A stretch of 64,000 nucleotides of DNA from Nocardia beijingensis NBRC 16342 (GCF_001612785.1 NZ_BDBC01000035.1:1-64000); one strand, 5' to 3'. Shown: positions 8,393 through 17,057, counted from the first letter of the stretch. The notes: a model not told the origin generated them from the sequence alone. Translations and numbers: made by a program.

Positions 8393-8930
8393 CCTCGCCT
8401 CCAACGTCGAGTGCGGTCGAGAAGCGCCGAGCGTCTGCGCGCAGCGGATCCGTGCGCGACTCTTCGAGTTCGCGCATTTCCCCAATGTGACCGCATGGTC
8501 GGCGGTGCCGATCCGGCGGTCATCTGGTGCGGCGCCCAGACCGGAGTGCCGCACGCACCCAGATGGCCGTCGTCGCGTCCGGGCGTAAACGACTCCCCGA
8601 GGCCGTGCGCCGAGCGTTCGTCGGATGGTGGGGCTACTCGAACCCACGGCCAGATCATGACCTGAAAGCTTGTCGCACAGTGCTTTCGAACCGCAGCTAT
8701 GCCGAGGGCATTGCCATGTTCCGGTCACCGGGTCGGCTCTGCCGGCTGCAGCGACTTCACCGGCCTGCCGAAGTGACCGCCGGGGCCCTCCTCGCCTCTT
8801 CCCGCACCGATGCCGTGTCCGCAGTCGTGCCGATGCCGCTGACTACCCTTCACGGCGTCCGGTAGCACCGGGGCAACCTCCAACCAACGCAGGCAGGCCG
8901 CAGGGCCACTGGGAAGGGGCGCTGGCGCAC
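8393..8930. other. Gene-poor stretch with a possible tRNA 3'-end relic near 8620-8665
   Basis: No credible protein gene lies here. On the minus strand, between about 8665 and 8620, the sequence reads CCGTGGGTTCGAGT followed by AGCCCCACCA. This resembles a tRNA T-arm and CCA end with part of the 3' T-stem deleted; no matching acceptor strand is present upstream. It may be a degraded tRNA or an attachment-site scar. The remainder holds only shadow frames and the leader of the FetB-like gene. Confidence 0.3.
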
Positions 8931-9671
8931 ATGATCGTAGAGCCCGACCTGAAGCTTGCGGCGTTGTGCGTGTGCATGGTCGCCCTCACAGCCGCGTGGT
9001 ACAGGGTGGCGCAAGTGGGACCGCCGTCGGTGGCGCCGCGCGCCGCGGCCCGCGGCGCGGTGCAACTCGGAGTCGTCGCGCTGGTCCTGGCTGCGGCACT
9101 CTCCCATCTTTGGTCCGCGGTGCTCGTGCTGGCCGTCATGTTCGCCGCCGCGGTGGCAACCGCCGCGCAGCGATGCTGCGCAGGCTGGTCGGGGATGTGG
9201 CTCACCCTCGCGCTCGGGGCGGGAATCGGGACCGTGTTGCCGCTGATGCTGATCACCGGCGTGGTCCCACTCACCGGTGTCGCAGTGGTCCCGATCGGCG
9301 GGATCGTACTGGGCGGGACAATGACCGCGACATCGCTCGCGGCACGTCGTGCCCTCGACACCGTCGAGCTACGCCGGGGTGAAGTCGAGGCGGCGATGAG
9401 TCTGGGCTTCACCGAACGGGAAGCACGACTAGAGGTCATCCGACCGAGCGCTGGTGACGCCCTGCTCCCTGGCGTCGATCAGACCCGCACCGTCGGATTG
9501 GTTACCTTGCCCGGCGCTTTCGTCGGCGTATTGCTCACCAGCGGCTCAGCCCTGCAAGCCGCCGCAGTACAGATGCTGATTCTCACCGGCCTGCTGCTGG
9601 CCCAAGCGACCGCGGTCGCGGTGACCACTGAACTGATCGCACGATCGAAAGTCCATCGCACACCGCAGTAG
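8931..9671 (+). CDS. FetB/UPF0014-family ABC transporter permease
   Basis: The 246-residue integral membrane protein has six to seven hydrophobic helices and the UPF0014/FetB signature: RGAVQLGVVALVL early, PIGGIVLGGTMTATSLAARR in the middle, and GEVEAAMSLGFTEREA after it. E. coli FetB pairs with the ATPase FetA in iron export. No ATPase gene is adjacent here, so either the partner is encoded elsewhere or this permease acts alone. ATG 8931 is chosen because the hydrophobic N-terminus begins there and AAGGGG lies upstream; the frame itself is open further 5'. Nothing marks a metal-responsive operator. Confidence 0.82.
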   Translation: MIVEPDLKLAALCVCMVALTAAWYRVAQVGPPSVAPRAAARGAVQLGVVALVLAAALSHLWSAVLVLAVMFAAAVATAAQRCCAGWSGMWLTLALGAGIGTVLPLMLITGVVPLTGVAVVPIGGIVLGGTMTATSLAARRALDTVELRRGEVEAAMSLGFTEREARLEVIRPSAGDALLPGVDQTRTVGLVTLPGAFVGVLLTSGSALQAAAVQMLILTGLLLAQATAVAVTTELIARSKVHRTPQ

Positions 9672-9831
9672 CGACGGGTTCACCGCAAGCAGCAACACGG
9701 TGCCCGGGGGGCGTACTGCACGGGCGGAACTGCTGCGCCGTTGGGACGAGCAGCGCCGTCCATGCCCACAGCGCCCGATCTACATTCCGAGAAGGAAATC
9801 TCCCGTGGTATCGCCGCCCCCGGCCGAGAGC

Positions 9832-10407
9832 TCACGGTAGGCCGGCGAGGGCTGCGACGACAGCCCATGCGTCGGAATGCGGTTCCGATGTCCAGGGGGC
9901 CGTAGGTTTGTGGATACGCAGCGAAACCACGCCGTGCAGGGCGCACCACACACGCAGCGCGAGGTCCGGGGATTTCTCGGCGGCGGGTAACAGATCGGTG
10001 AGACGGTCCAGCAGATCCAGCCCTGGCCCGGTGCCGGACTCGATCGGGGGATCGGGACGCTCGAACAGCAATTGGTAGGCGCCCGGATGGCTCTCGGCCC
10101 AGGTGAGATAGGCATCGACCAACGAGCGCAGTCGGTCGGCCCGAGTGCCGTCCGCAGGGACTGCGGCGTCCAGCGCCTGCCGCAGCCGACCGAACAGTTC
10201 CTCGGTCACGGCGTAGTTCAGCGCGTCCTGAGACGGGAAGTGCATGTAGACCGCGCTGGGCGCGACGCCGCAGGCCCGGGCGATGGCCCGCAGTGACGGC
10301 GTCGGCAACGCCTGCGGTTCCAGCAGCAGTTCGATCGCGGCGGCAACCAGCTCCGCGCGCAGCCGCTCGCCCTCTCCACGTACTCGTCGCTGACGTGTAT
10401 CGGTCAT
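9832..10407 (-). CDS. TetR-family transcriptional regulator
   Basis: This 191-residue regulator has the helix-turn-helix LRAIARACGVAPSAVYMHFP followed by SQDALNYAVTEELFGR, and a TetR_C_13-like ligand domain (YLTWAESHPGAYQLLFERP). ATG 10407 is preceded by GGGAGG. It is divergent from the SDR at 10487, and a 39-base inverted repeat between them is almost certainly its operator. The arrangement predicts repression of both genes with release by an unknown ligand, possibly the SDR substrate. Confidence 0.9.
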   Translation of the reverse strand: MTDTRQRRVRGEGERLRAELVAAAIELLLEPQALPTPSLRAIARACGVAPSAVYMHFPSQDALNYAVTEELFGRLRQALDAAVPADGTRADRLRSLVDAYLTWAESHPGAYQLLFERPDPPIESGTGPGLDLLDRLTDLLPAAEKSPDLALRVWCALHGVVSLRIHKPTAPWTSEPHSDAWAVVAALAGLP

Positions 10408-10431
10408 CGAGCCTCCCTTGACAAGCCTCAC

Positions 10432-10470
10432 TGAACAGCTGTTAAGTATTGCTAGCTTAACACCTGTTCA
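10432..10470. promoter_or_regulatory. TetR operator: 15-base arms, 14/15 match
   Basis: Left arm TGAACAGCTGTTAAG (10432-10446) and right arm CTTAACACCTGTTCA (10456-10470) are inverted repeats with one mismatch and a nine-base spacer. Each arm also has internal symmetry: AACAGCTGTT at 10434-10443 is a perfect palindrome, and AACACCTGTT is its mirror. This fits two TetR dimers bound side by side between the divergent TetR and SDR genes. Confidence 0.8.
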
Positions 10471-10486
10471 CCTTAGGGAGGCAAAC

Positions 10487-11272
10487 ATGAGGAACTGGGA
10501 AGGCGCGACCGCGGTCGTGACCGGCGCCAGCAGCGGGATCGGCGCGGCGTTCGCCACCGCCTTGGCCGAAAGACGTTGCGACCTGATCCTGGTGGCCAGG
10601 CGCGAGGATCGGCTGCGCCAGCTGGCGACAGATCTCGAACGCACCTTCGGTATTCGCGCTCGGGTCGTCACCGCCGACCTTTCGATTCCCGCGGACGTCG
10701 AGCGACTCGCCGACGCGCTGAGCGCGGAGGCCAACCCGATCGACCTGCTGGTCAACAATGCCGGTTTCGCAACCCACGGCCCGCTCGTCGACCACGACTC
10801 GGCGCGAACGCGCGAGGAGATCGCCGTCAACATCACCGCCGTCGCGGAACTGACCCGGGCGGTACTGCCGGACATGATTCGGCGCGGCGACGGAGCGGTG
10901 ATCAACATCGCCTCCACCGCGGCGTTCCAACCGATCCCGTTCATGGCCGTCTATGGCGCGACGAAGGCGTTCGTGCTGTCGTTCACCGAGGCGCTGTGGG
11001 GCGAACTCGAAGGCAGTGGCGTCACCGCCCTCGCCGTGTGCCCGGGCGCTACCGACACCGAGTTCTTCGATGTCGCGGGCGAGGCCGCCGGCGTCGGCCG
11101 ACGGCAGACATCGGAGCAGGTGGTGGCCACGGCACTCCGCGAACTGGACCGCGACGCGCCCCGGCCGAGCGTGGTATCCGGACTGGCGAACGCGGTGTCC
11201 GCGCGTCTGCCGCGATACCTGCCGCGCCGCACCACGATTCGCCTGACCCGTAGATTGGTCGCCGCGAAATGA
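10487..11272 (+). CDS. Short-chain dehydrogenase (DltE/YqjQ-like classical SDR)
   Basis: This 261-residue enzyme has TGASSGIG at residues 12-19, NNAG in the middle (LLVNNAGFATHGPL) and the catalytic YGATK pair Tyr156/Lys160 preceded by the active-site Ser (INIASTAAF). The C-terminal region (VCPGATDTEFF) fits the SDR subgroup annotated as DltE or ketoacyl-ACP-reductase-like. GGGAGG lies eight bases before ATG 10487. It is controlled by the divergent TetR through the inverted repeat at 10432-10470. The substrate is unknown. Confidence 0.88.
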   Translation: MRNWEGATAVVTGASSGIGAAFATALAERRCDLILVARREDRLRQLATDLERTFGIRARVVTADLSIPADVERLADALSAEANPIDLLVNNAGFATHGPLVDHDSARTREEIAVNITAVAELTRAVLPDMIRRGDGAVINIASTAAFQPIPFMAVYGATKAFVLSFTEALWGELEGSGVTALAVCPGATDTEFFDVAGEAAGVGRRQTSEQVVATALRELDRDAPRPSVVSGLANAVSARLPRYLPRRTTIRLTRRLVAAK

Positions 11273-11451
11273 GGTTGTACGGTTTCACCCCCGGACACAG
11301 GTCGCGGCATGGATGGCGGCCTCGCGCAACAGCTCGGGGAGCCTGAGCGAGGCGAGAAAGGTTGCGCGACAACCTCCTTCCGTGACAGTGCGCTGTAGGT
11401 ACTACGCTCGTCGCAATATCGGCATCGGTCACGTGGTGGAGGAAAGGCGTA

Positions 11452-11964
11452 ATGGAGGATCTCGCCGCGCGATTCGAGGAACTGGGCCTGCTGGTACCGA
11501 TCCCGCACCCATGGGACATAACGAAATACATCGCCCGGGTGGCGGAGTACCGGAAGCGCCCGATCACATTGTGCCCTATCGGCATCGGCGCGCTTTCGGG
11601 CGGCGGCTGCGGCACCGGAAGTGGTCTGTGGATCGCCCGGGAAGGTGACGACGTGATCATGTACGGGGCCGACACCGAATGGCATGCCGATCACATCATC
11701 GCCCACGAGATCGGTCACATGCTGCTCGGCCACGGAGGGAACACGAGCGGCCCCGATGATGCCGCGGCCGACCTGCCGTTGCGGGAATTGATGCCCTCGC
11801 TGTCGCTGGAAACCATCCGCGGCGTACTGCGCCGCCAGGACTACGACAGCGAGCACGAGCGCGCCGCCGAAACCTTCGCCGACCTGCTGCTGGTGGAAGC
11901 GATGCTGCCGAAGCGGTCGGCGAGCCGATTCCGCTCCACCTTCTTCCGACACCGGCACCGATGA
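11452..11964 (+). CDS. ImmA/IrrE-family metallo-endopeptidase
   Basis: The 170-residue protein carries the IrrE/ImmA zinc motif HEIGHMLLGH, with a following Glu in the conserved helix YDSEHERAAETFADLLL. Proteins of this family cleave a partner XRE-type repressor or otherwise de-repress genes under stress. ATG 11452 follows GGAGGAAAGG. It is one base before the next gene (TGA, one base, ATG), so the two are cotranscribed. In relatives an XRE regulator usually sits alongside; none is seen within several kilobases here, which leaves the target unknown. Confidence 0.88.
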   Translation: MEDLAARFEELGLLVPIPHPWDITKYIARVAEYRKRPITLCPIGIGALSGGGCGTGSGLWIAREGDDVIMYGADTEWHADHIIAHEIGHMLLGHGGNTSGPDDAAADLPLRELMPSLSLETIRGVLRRQDYDSEHERAAETFADLLLVEAMLPKRSASRFRSTFFRHRHR

Positions 11965-11965
11965 G

Positions 11966-13120
11966 ATGACCTCGCCGATCCCGGGTCTGATCACCTGGCC
12001 TGTGCTGGCAGGTCTCACCATGGTGCTCGCCGGTCGGTGCTGGCTGTTGCGGGACAGCATCGTCGACGCGCTCGTCAACCGCGCGCTCGCCGCCGCTGTC
12101 TTCGAACACCTGTTGCGTGAGGCATGGTTCGAACGGTCGCTGGCCCGGCTGCTGCCCGGCGACGCCGGCGACGTGGTGCACCTCGCCCAGCAGCTCTCCC
12201 TGGGAGCAACCGTGTTGGCCGTCTCCTACATCTACGGCATCGCCAAGTTGTGGGCAGGCGCCGATCCCGCCCACACGTGGCGCAGGCAGCGGAAATATCA
12301 CCTCGTCACGATCACCGCCACCGCCGTCATCCTGATCGCGGGGACGCCCGCGCGCCGAGCAGACCAGTTGATCGACCAAGCCCTCGGCTGGCCTGCTGTC
12401 GTGGTCTGGGTCGCGTTCTCCTTGCCGCTCGGCGCCACGGCCCTGCTCGTCGGCCGGGCGAGTGTGCGCGAGCTGCGCGCCGCAGGCGACGCCACCTGGC
12501 AAGAACGCGCACTCTACACAGTGGTGCTCTGCACCGCGATGGGCCTCGCGGCCGTGGCGGTCATCTACCCGTTCGAGGCCATCGGAGATGTCCTGACAGG
12601 CCGGCCGTCATTCGATCCCCAGATGCGTTGGAAAGCCTGGAGCGGCTTCCTTCTCTCGGCCGTCGGCGCTCCCGCCGCAGTCACGGTGCCGCTGATCAGC
12701 ACCCTGCTCACCCGCTACGGATGGGACCGCGCCGGCCGATACTGCCGCCGCCTACGTCCGATGTGGGCCGACCTCACCGCAGCCGTACCCGAAATCGTCC
12801 TGCAGATGCGGGACCGAACGGACCCGGCGATCCGTCTGCACCGCATGACGGTCGAGATCCGCGACAGCCTGCTGCACCTCGAGCGCTACAGCGCAGGGCC
12901 CGACGACCCTGCCGCCACCAGCGCTGACCCACATATCCATGCCCGACGCGTCGCCGAGGCCATTGCCGCCAAAGCCGCCGGCCACCCCCCGAACAAGAGC
13001 CGATCCACACCCCGGCACCAAGTCCAACCGGGGGCACGGGACCTCACCGCGGAGCTGCGCCGGCTACTCGCACTCGCCGAGGCATGGCCAGGAGTTCGCA
13101 ACCTGACGGAGTCGCCGTAG
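11966..13120 (+). CDS. MAB_1171c-family putative membrane transporter
   Basis: This 384-residue protein has about seven hydrophobic helices in its first 240 residues (for example LITWPVLAGLTMVLAGRCWL, TITATAVILIAGTPA and VVWVAFSLPLGATALLVGRA). A soluble helical tail follows, with YGWDRAGRYCRRLRPMWADL and the LHRMTVEIRDSLLHL segment. This combination is the hallmark of MAB_1171c-like proteins, which co-occur with ImmA/IrrE peptidases in actinomycetes. Their function is not established. ATG 11966 is separated from the peptidase stop by one base. The last 60 residues are polar and low complexity. Confidence 0.82.
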   Translation: MTSPIPGLITWPVLAGLTMVLAGRCWLLRDSIVDALVNRALAAAVFEHLLREAWFERSLARLLPGDAGDVVHLAQQLSLGATVLAVSYIYGIAKLWAGADPAHTWRRQRKYHLVTITATAVILIAGTPARRADQLIDQALGWPAVVVWVAFSLPLGATALLVGRASVRELRAAGDATWQERALYTVVLCTAMGLAAVAVIYPFEAIGDVLTGRPSFDPQMRWKAWSGFLLSAVGAPAAVTVPLISTLLTRYGWDRAGRYCRRLRPMWADLTAAVPEIVLQMRDRTDPAIRLHRMTVEIRDSLLHLERYSAGPDDPAATSADPHIHARRVAEAIAAKAAGHPPNKSRSTPRHQVQPGARDLTAELRRLLALAEAWPGVRNLTESP

Positions 13121-13235
13121 CGTCGCGCCCGGATGCGCGGAAACCGAAAACCCGGGGGTGCGACGGAGGGGAAGCCGACGGCCGAAGCAGCGGCGCGCTC
13201 GGCCGGGGATGAAATGCGCCACATGAGACGTGGTC

Positions 13236-14468
13236 TCAGTGTCCGTACTCCGGTGCGGCCTGCAAGTCTGGTGCGGCGGCGGCCAGCAATGCGTCGCGGT
13301 CGCGGTTCAACGGTGGGTAGATACGCCGGGTGTTGATGGCGCGCTTGGTGTCTTTGGCCTCCTCGCCGCATGCGACCACATGGCGGTCCCACCCCTCGGT
13401 ATACACCGCTCCTGCCGGTCCCAGATCGAGAACCGTTACATACCAAGGGATCCGCAACGGCTTCATGGGCTCGCCCAGAAGGTCGCCGATGACGTTGTAT
13501 CCGGCCCATCGGCCCATCGGGCGGCTGTGCTGGCAGGACATCACCGACATATGATCGTCGTCCATTCTCGCGGCAGCGACGTCGCCTGCGGCGAATACCC
13601 CGGGAACACCGCAGACACGAAGATAGTCGTCGACGGGGAGTCGCCCCAGCCGGTCACGGTCGACGCCGAAGTCCGCGGTCAGCAGGCTGGCCCGCATGCC
13701 CGCACACCAGACGACAGTGGCGGCGGGCACCATTTCACCCGAGGACAGCGTCACGCCGCGTTCATCGATGGACACCACCCCGACGCCCAACTTGGTCTCG
13801 ATCCCGGTGGAGGCCAACGCCGCCTCGATGACCGGTCGGGCCGATGCACCCATGTCCGAGCCGACGAACGGGTTGCGGTCGACCAGGATGACCCGCGGTG
13901 GGACGGCACGCGCGGCGAAAACGTCGGCGAGCATCGCGGGCAGCGCGGTCGCCTCTTCGATCCCCGTCAAACCCGCCCCGACGACGACTACCGTCGCGGC
14001 CGCCGGGTCAGCGGGGCCCTCGGCGAGCCGGCGCAAGTGAGCCTGCAGTCTCGTCGCCGCGTCGTGGGTATCGATGTCGAATCCGAACTCCCGCAGGCCA
14101 GGGATATCGGGCTTGACCACCTGGCTGCCCAACGCGAGCACCAGCCGGTCGTAGCGATGAGCGCCCGCGGTGGATTCCACGATTCGCGCCACAGCGTCGA
14201 TCGCCGTCACTTCGCCGATGATGTGCTCGATTCCGACCGGATCGAGAAGAACGCTGAGCGGGATGCGAGATGTGCTCAGATCGGTCTCATAGTCACGCAC
14301 GCGGATGTCGTGGTACGGCGTGGAACTGATCACCGTCATATCGACGGTTCCGCCCGCCACACCGAGTTCGTCGAGCCGCCGGGCCGCGGCGAGCGCCGCC
14401 CACAGACCCGCGAACCCGGACCCGAGGACCACGACACGCGACGGATCGGTCACCGCAACGCGCTGCAC
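13236..14468 (-). CDS. Type II NADH dehydrogenase-like FAD/NAD(P)-dependent oxidoreductase
   Basis: The 410-residue pyridine-nucleotide disulfide-type flavoprotein has an FAD Rossmann motif GSGFAGLWAAL near the N-terminus, an NAD motif GAGLTGIEEA in the middle, and the FAD-binding VFAAGDVAA segment near residue 300. Similar proteins oxidise NADH and pass electrons to quinone; some act in redox steps of catabolic clusters. It lacks an obvious C-terminal membrane helix, so quinone access is uncertain. It is divergent from the MHS transporter, and a copy of the 22-base palindrome lies between the two starts. Confidence 0.82.
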   Translation of the reverse strand: MQRVAVTDPSRVVVLGSGFAGLWAALAAARRLDELGVAGGTVDMTVISSTPYHDIRVRDYETDLSTSRIPLSVLLDPVGIEHIIGEVTAIDAVARIVESTAGAHRYDRLVLALGSQVVKPDIPGLREFGFDIDTHDAATRLQAHLRRLAEGPADPAAATVVVVGAGLTGIEEATALPAMLADVFAARAVPPRVILVDRNPFVGSDMGASARPVIEAALASTGIETKLGVGVVSIDERGVTLSSGEMVPAATVVWCAGMRASLLTADFGVDRDRLGRLPVDDYLRVCGVPGVFAAGDVAAARMDDDHMSVMSCQHSRPMGRWAGYNVIGDLLGEPMKPLRIPWYVTVLDLGPAGAVYTEGWDRHVVACGEEAKDTKRAINTRRIYPPLNRDRDALLAAAAPDLQAAPEYGH

Positions 14469-14495
14469 ATCGTCATTCTAAACTTCGCGATCCTA

Positions 14496-14517
14496 TTGAA
14501 TCCGACGTCAACTTCAA
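14496..14517. promoter_or_regulatory. 22-bp palindromic operator, copy A
   Basis: The site begins TTGAA, has GACGTCAA across its centre and ends TTCAA, fitting the regional consensus TTGAA-n(4)-ACGTCAA-n-TTCAA, a near-perfect palindrome. It lies between the divergent NDH-2-like and MHS-transporter genes. Sister copies are at 18633, 21726 and 27009. Confidence 0.7.
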
Positions 14518-14582
14518 GTAGCGTGCCGACCACTGACGTGACCCGCGTCACATCAGGTTCGTTTCTCACCCTGGAGATTGGT

Positions 14583-15938
14583 ATGACTCCGAATTCGGAT
14601 TCCGGCAGCCCGGATCAGAAGAAATTACGGCGCCTCATGGCCGCTGCCCTGGTGGGCAGTTCGATCGAATGGTACGACTTCTTTATCTACGGAACAGCTG
14701 CTGCCTTGGTATTCGGCAAGCTGTTCTTTCCCCATGCGTCGCCGCTGATGGGCACCTTGCTGTCCTTCAGCACCTTCTGGGCGGGCTTCATCGCCCGGCC
14801 ACTGGGCGGACTGATCTTCGGGCACATCGGCGACACCTTCGGCCGCAAGCCGGCGCTGGTCTCGTGCCTGATCCTGGTCGCCGCATCCACCTGCACGATC
14901 GGCCTGCTGCCCACCTCCAAGTCGATCGGCGTGGCCGCGCCGATTCTGCTGGTGACATTGCGGTTCCTCCAGGGCATCGCCGTGGGAGGCCAGTGGGGCG
15001 GGGTCACCCTGCTGCTCACCGAAACCACCAAGCCGAACCGCAAGGGCCAAGCGGGCACCTTCGGCCAGATGGGCGTGCCCTTGGGCCTGCTACTGGGCAC
15101 CGGCGCGTTCCTCCTGGTCAGCGCATACGTCAAGGGTGCCGACTTTCTGAGCTGGGGTTGGCGTATCCCGTTCCTGGCCAGCGCCGCGCTGTTCCCGGTG
15201 GTGCTGTTCATCCAGCTCCGCATCGAGGACTCCCCTGAGTTCCGCCGGCTGCAGACCAAAGCCGCCGCGGCCTCGACCGCGGTCGCGCAGGCCCCGATTC
15301 TCGAAGTACTGCGCACGCGCTCGAAGCGGGTTCTGCTCGGCGCCGGGCTGCTGTTCGGAACAAACGCCATCTTCTACATCAGCGTCGCCGGTGTGCTCGA
15401 TTACGGTGTGCGCGAACTCGGCCTGGCCCGCAACAGCCTGCTGGCCGTCTCTCTGCTCTCCTCGGCCATCGGAGTGCCCGTCATCTATCTCGCCGGCTCG
15501 CTGTCCGACCGTGTGGGCCGCCGCCCATTGATACTGGTCGGGGCAGCGCTCATGGCGCTGTGGGCATTCCCCTTCTTCTGGCTGGTGGGTAGCGGATCGC
15601 TCACGGCGATCATGATCGCAACCATTGTCGGCAGCGGCATCGGCTCCGGGCTGGTGTACGGCCCGTTGGCGGCGTATCTCGCGGAACTGTTCGAGCCCCG
15701 AATCCGCTACTCCGGCATAACGCTGGCCTACCAGCTGGCCGCCATCCTGGTCAGTGGTGGCACGCCCTTCCTCATGACCGCGCTGCTGGCGGCAACCGGT
15801 TCGACAGCGTCGGTCTCCGCCTTCCTCATGGTCATGGCGCTGTGCACGTTCGGCTGCGCATGGGCACTGCCGGAAACCGTGTCGGCCGAGCAGTCGGCGA
15901 CGGCCGGCGGGAACGCCTCCGTCTCCGTTCCGTCCTGA
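14583..15938 (+). CDS. MHS-family MFS transporter (metabolite:H+ symporter)
   Basis: This 451-residue twelve-helix transporter carries the MHS-type N-terminal motif GSSIEWYDFFIYG, MFS motif A as GHIGDTFGRK between helices 2 and 3, and the second-half equivalent GSLSDRVGRRP. MHS members import mono- and dicarboxylates or related organic acids, for example shikimate or alpha-ketoglutarate, with protons. The frame is open far upstream, but GGAGATT eight bases before ATG 14583 and the homologous N-terminus fix the start. Its operator and catabolic neighbours suggest uptake of the substrate degraded by the acyl-CoA enzymes at 17-27 kb. Confidence 0.88.
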   Translation: MTPNSDSGSPDQKKLRRLMAAALVGSSIEWYDFFIYGTAAALVFGKLFFPHASPLMGTLLSFSTFWAGFIARPLGGLIFGHIGDTFGRKPALVSCLILVAASTCTIGLLPTSKSIGVAAPILLVTLRFLQGIAVGGQWGGVTLLLTETTKPNRKGQAGTFGQMGVPLGLLLGTGAFLLVSAYVKGADFLSWGWRIPFLASAALFPVVLFIQLRIEDSPEFRRLQTKAAAASTAVAQAPILEVLRTRSKRVLLGAGLLFGTNAIFYISVAGVLDYGVRELGLARNSLLAVSLLSSAIGVPVIYLAGSLSDRVGRRPLILVGAALMALWAFPFFWLVGSGSLTAIMIATIVGSGIGSGLVYGPLAAYLAELFEPRIRYSGITLAYQLAAILVSGGTPFLMTALLAATGSTASVSAFLMVMALCTFGCAWALPETVSAEQSATAGGNASVSVPS

Positions 15939-16017
15939 TCAGCGTCGTCTGATCGAACCGAACAACTGCCAACAGGATCCACGTGAACGCCACCACGGGG
16001 CGTTGGCCTGCTGCATA

Positions 16018-16062
16018 GTTGTAAACGCTCGCGTACCTGACTTGTACGCGAGCGTTTACAAC
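16018..16062. repeat. Perfect 19-bp inverted repeat with 7-base spacer
   Basis: Left arm (16018-16036) begins GTTGTAAACG and ends CTCGCGTAC; right arm (16044-16062) is its exact reverse complement, beginning GTACGCGAGC. The spacer is CTGACTT. There is no T-tract on either side, so a simple intrinsic terminator is doubtful. Each arm is itself partly symmetric (GTAAACG against CGCGTAC). It could be an operator, a factor-independent terminator of the MHS gene, or a transposition scar. Confidence 0.75.
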
Positions 16063-16092
16063 TTCAGGTTCATGATCGGATCAGAGACCCTC

Positions 16093-16647
16093 ATGAGGAC
16101 GAGAACATCTGCTGCTGCGGTCGGCGCTGCGGCCATCACAGCCCTGCCCGTTGGAACCGCAGACGGATTCCCCGGAACGGCCCACGCCGACAGCGCGCCC
16201 GGTGGGGATAGGCCAGTGGTGATCACGGTCGACACCAGTGCGGACGAAACCGCGGCCGATCCCGGACGCTATGTTTTGGCGCTACCGCCCGACCCGCAGA
16301 AAGTGCAGGGCCGCAACGCCGACCCGACCACGGGAGACCTGAACCTCACCGCGCCGACGGTGCTGCGTGGCGCGGGCCGTGACCGGACGGCGCTGGACGC
16401 CAACGGGATCGACAGGGTGCTCAGGGAAAGTGGTATCGCCCCGTGGAATCGCCGGGCGCGGCGGCGGTGTCGATGTGCAAGGCCGGGGTGTGGTGACTTT
16501 CGATATTCCACCATCAGGGCGAACACCTCCGGTATCGCATCGGCCAACTGCGCGACGGCATTCGCGCCGATTGTCTCCGAGGGTGGCAAGACCAGCGACG
16601 ACGCTTCCTGCGAGCTCACCGGGGCAGGCGACAGCGTCGTGTCCTAG
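16093..16647 (+). pseudogene. CSLREA-type secreted beta-helix protein, decayed
   Basis: The frame starts with a signal peptide (MRTRTSAAAVGAAAITALPV, predicted cut after AHA near residue 37) and continues with beta-helix segments as in CSLREA proteins: GDLNLTAPTVLRGAGRDRT and ALDANGIDRVL. The reading then jumps: GGGVDVQGRG lies in a second register near 16455-16490, and the family's C-terminal pattern (STIRANTSG, IVSEGGKTSDDASCELTG) returns in the first register. Length is far short of the usual 400 or more residues, so internal deletions and at least one frameshift have occurred. Relatives are exported or surface proteins. Confidence 0.65.
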
Positions 16648-17057
16648 CCGGCGGGCGTAGCCGGCCCGAGTAATGCGCGGTGAATGTTCGTCACCGTGTC
16701 TTCGAGCGCGAGCAAATCCCCCCGTCACGCAAGGTCCGGCGAACCAGCGCTGGTGATATGCGCGACCGTCGCAGTGAGATAGCCGCGATCCGCGACAACG
16801 ACGGTCACACCGAACAACAGCCGCTGACGCTGCGACACCGTCACCAGATCACGAGCGAGGCTGTGCGGCAGGGTCGTCAGAGTCGGTTCCAGCAACTTCC
16901 TGCGTCCCACCCCATCTTCACATCAGGGTGCGCGCACGGGCTCGGGACAGACTTCACGAGCCCGTGTGACGCAGGGACGACAGGCCTGTCCTGCCGACGC
17001 CTGCGTCACACCCATCAAGGCGCGGGGATACCTCGACGGCGTCCGCCGCCGCCCAGC
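16648..17057. other. Gene-poor region downstream of acyl-CoA ligase
   Basis: No domain-bearing frame is present. A minus-strand frame at 16725-16910 reads fairly smoothly (LARDLVTVSQRQRLLFGVTV and VVADRGYLTATVAHITSAG) and could be the tail of a lost gene; I do not recognise it. Two strong hairpins lie between 16935 and 17010 and are listed separately. Confidence 0.35.
16935..17010 (-). terminator. Two adjacent hairpins, probable terminator of acyl-CoA ligase gene
   Basis: The first hairpin pairs CACGGGCTCG (16935-16944) with CGAGCCCGTG (16957-16966). The second pairs TGTGACGCAGG (16965-16975) with CCTGCGTCACA (17000-17010). Both are perfect, share two bases, and lie about 50 to 120 bases after the stop of the minus-strand ligase gene. 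No U-tract follows, which is common in actinobacterial terminators. They could also be mutually exclusive structures. Confidence 0.5.

Noticed and set aside
13230..14582. In-frame 5' extension of the MHS transporter by 450 codons across the NDH-2 gene.
   Set aside because: The extension is the antisense of a clear flavoprotein gene; a ribosome-binding site and the normal N-terminus mark ATG 14583.
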